Positions 4,550 to 5,808 of a stretch of DNA of 5,808 nt are shown here, piece by piece; positions within the stretch are counted from its first letter, which is position 1, and each line of letters begins with the position of its first letter. The notes below the pieces were generated by a model that searched no databases, was not told where the DNA came from, and saw nothing but the letters and a program-made list of their open reading frames with translations. Source of the stretch: Chitinivibrionales bacterium (lineage in GTDB: Bacteria; Fibrobacterota; Chitinivibrionia; Chitinivibrionales; WJKA01). The position numbers and the translations under genes were made by a program. The stretch covers positions 1 through 5,808 of the forward strand of contig WJKA01000609.1 in assembly GCA_014729375.1 (NCBI GenBank). The letters are read 5' to 3'.

Positions 4550-5808
4550 ATGAAAAACAGAAAAAAGTTTGAAATGGCGATCCGGTATATCAGCGAGGGT
4601 ATCCGGACAGGATCGCTCCTGACCGACAGGTATCTTCCTACGATTGAAGCATTGGCGGCTGCGGCAGGGGTATCGAAACTCACCATGTGGAAAGCGGTGA
4701 ATATTCTGAAGGAGCAGGGGATTCTTCAGGGAGCACCCGGCCACCGGATTGCTGCAAAACAGGAAAGCATGGAGGAGCCGTCGTTTCAGCCTTCCAGCAG
4801 GCCTCAGCGGAATGAAAAATGGTATCGGGTTTTAGAGCAGATTGAAAAAGACATAGTGAACGGCATGTATGTGCCGGGCAATCCGCTGCCGTCGGTAAAG
4901 GAACTCCAGGTTCGGTATGGCGCTGCATTCCGGACACTCAAGAAGGCGCTTGACCGCTTGCTTCTTGACGGACTGATCGAGCATACGACGCGCGGATATG
5001 CAGTCTCTCCATATATGCAGGGGAAACAGGGAACATCGTATCAAAAAAGGATTGCCCTGATCGGTCATTCAACGCTGGAAGTTCCCCTGATGCACGGCGT
5101 TGACGGTATCAAATTGATGCACACGCTCGAAACGGAATGCACACAAGCGAATATTGCGCTGGAAGCCTATGCATATTCACCGGAACAATCCCCTCCGGAA
5201 TTCCACATTGTTAACAATGCCGCCACCGTACCGTTACCGCACGACGACGACCTGCTTGGATTTATTCTGCTTGCTCCAACTACCGGCCGCCCTGTTTTTT
5301 CCGCTACAAATGAGGTGGTCCGGTTGCTGTCGCATTACAACAAACCTGTTTCGATGTATACCGACCTTGAGGAGTTCGCTGTTGACCGGACACTCCGGAA
5401 CCGGTCACTGTTCCAGATAGTTCTTGCAGCGGCTACAACCACGCCCGCCCGGAAAGTGGCGCAATACCTTCTTCAGCTCGGCCATAAAAATATCGCGTTT
5501 ATTTCCCCGTTCCATCGCACACGCTGGTCGCAAAAACGATACCGTGGTCTTTGCGATGCATATGCACAGGCTGGATTCCCCGATGGAGTCCGGAAATTTA
5601 CGCTAAACTATTACTGGGCTGATGACATTTTTGATGAAGTCAAGATGCAACCGGTTTATCGCGCATTTGAACAAGTCTGCAGCAGCCAGACAAACGATCG
5701 TGCCAGTGATGAGCAGTCCGGTTTACAGGATTCAATCCGTACACATATCATGCTCCAGGCTGCAGACAGGGAAATTGAAAACAGGTGCGCCCCGCTTTTT
5801 GCTACAGC
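4550..5808 (+). CDS. GntR-type regulator with two winged-helix domains and LacI-like sensor domain, C-terminus beyond window
   Basis: The ATG at 4550 has the SD AAGG at 4540-4543 with a 6-base gap. 419 residues are visible and the frame is open at the right edge. Residues about 7-67 form a GntR winged helix (AIRYISEGIRTGSL, LPTIEALAAAAGVSKLTMWK, then the wing GAPGHRI). After a polar linker (about 71-90), residues 91-153 form a second one (VLEQIEKDIVNGMYVPG, LPSVKELQVRYG, KKALDRLLLDGLIE, RGYAV). From about 165 the protein follows the periplasmic-binding-protein fold of LacI regulators: KRIALIGHS, DLLGFILLAP, then KVAQYLLQLGHKNIAFIS (302-319) and RWSQKRYRGLCDAYAQAGF (325-343), the classic start of the second lobe. 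Such GntR/LacI hybrids sense sugars and control carbohydrate genes. It is divergent from the cytochrome gene, 212 bases away, so that gene and its own are likely targets. The ligand is unknown. Confidence 0.9.
   Translation, partial: MKNRKKFEMAIRYISEGIRTGSLLTDRYLPTIEALAAAAGVSKLTMWKAVNILKEQGILQGAPGHRIAAKQESMEEPSFQPSSRPQRNEKWYRVLEQIEKDIVNGMYVPGNPLPSVKELQVRYGAAFRTLKKALDRLLLDGLIEHTTRGYAVSPYMQGKQGTSYQKRIALIGHSTLEVPLMHGVDGIKLMHTLETECTQANIALEAYAYSPEQSPPEFHIVNNAATVPLPHDDDLLGFILLAPTTGRPVFSATNEVVRLLSHYNKPVSMYTDLEEFAVDRTLRNRSLFQIVLAAATTTPARKVAQYLLQLGHKNIAFISPFHRTRWSQKRYRGLCDAYAQAGFPDGVRKFTLNYYWADDIFDEVKMQPVYRAFEQVCSSQTNDRASDEQSGLQDSIRTHIMLQAADREIENRCAPLFAT

Overview
The window looks like a chromosomal segment from an uncultured or little-studied bacterium of the Fibrobacteres-Chlorobi-Bacteroidetes (FCB) superphylum or a neighbouring phylum such as Latescibacteria. 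This is an inference from three things: a Por/T9SS-like C-terminal sorting domain on a large exported cytochrome, a PD40/hydrazine-synthase-alpha-like protein family that is common in Planctomycetes-like and candidate phyla, and a GntR/LacI hybrid regulator with two DNA-binding domains. No rRNA, tRNA or marker gene is present to settle the taxonomy.

Layout from left to right. (1) Positions 1-747, minus strand: the first 249 residues of an exported protein with a signal peptide, a CBM6-like carbohydrate-binding module and the start of a right-handed beta-helix, probably a polysaccharide lyase or other glycan-active protein, cut by the left edge. (2) Positions 748-921: an AT-rich divergent intergenic region with a good sigma-70-type promoter reading right. 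(3) Positions 922-1210, plus strand: the remains of a VapBC toxin-antitoxin module. vapB is frameshifted at a run of eight A's. vapC starts in the classic ATGA overlap but stops resembling a PIN toxin after 14 codons, exactly where a REP-like palindrome begins. (4) Positions 1211-1356: the palindrome (two perfect 27-bp arms, each a hairpin in itself) and a second perfect hairpin that holds the stop codon of the next gene in its loop. (5) Positions 1344-4337, minus strand: a 997-residue exported di-heme c-type cytochrome of the hydrazine-synthase-alpha-like/PD40 family with a C-terminal secretion/sorting domain. (6) Positions 4338-4549: a divergent regulatory region with a 16-bp AT palindrome and four 8-bp-phased TGGAGT repeats. 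(7) Positions 4550-5808, plus strand: a GntR-type regulator with two successive winged helix domains and a LacI-like sugar-sensing domain, cut by the right edge.

How the parts may work together (inference): the regulator is divergent from the cytochrome gene and shares its upstream region, so it is the best candidate to control it. With a CBM6/beta-helix protein nearby, the locus is plausibly about extracellular polysaccharide use coupled to an outer-surface redox protein. Nothing in the sequence proves the substrate. The vapBC relic is probably unrelated accessory DNA.
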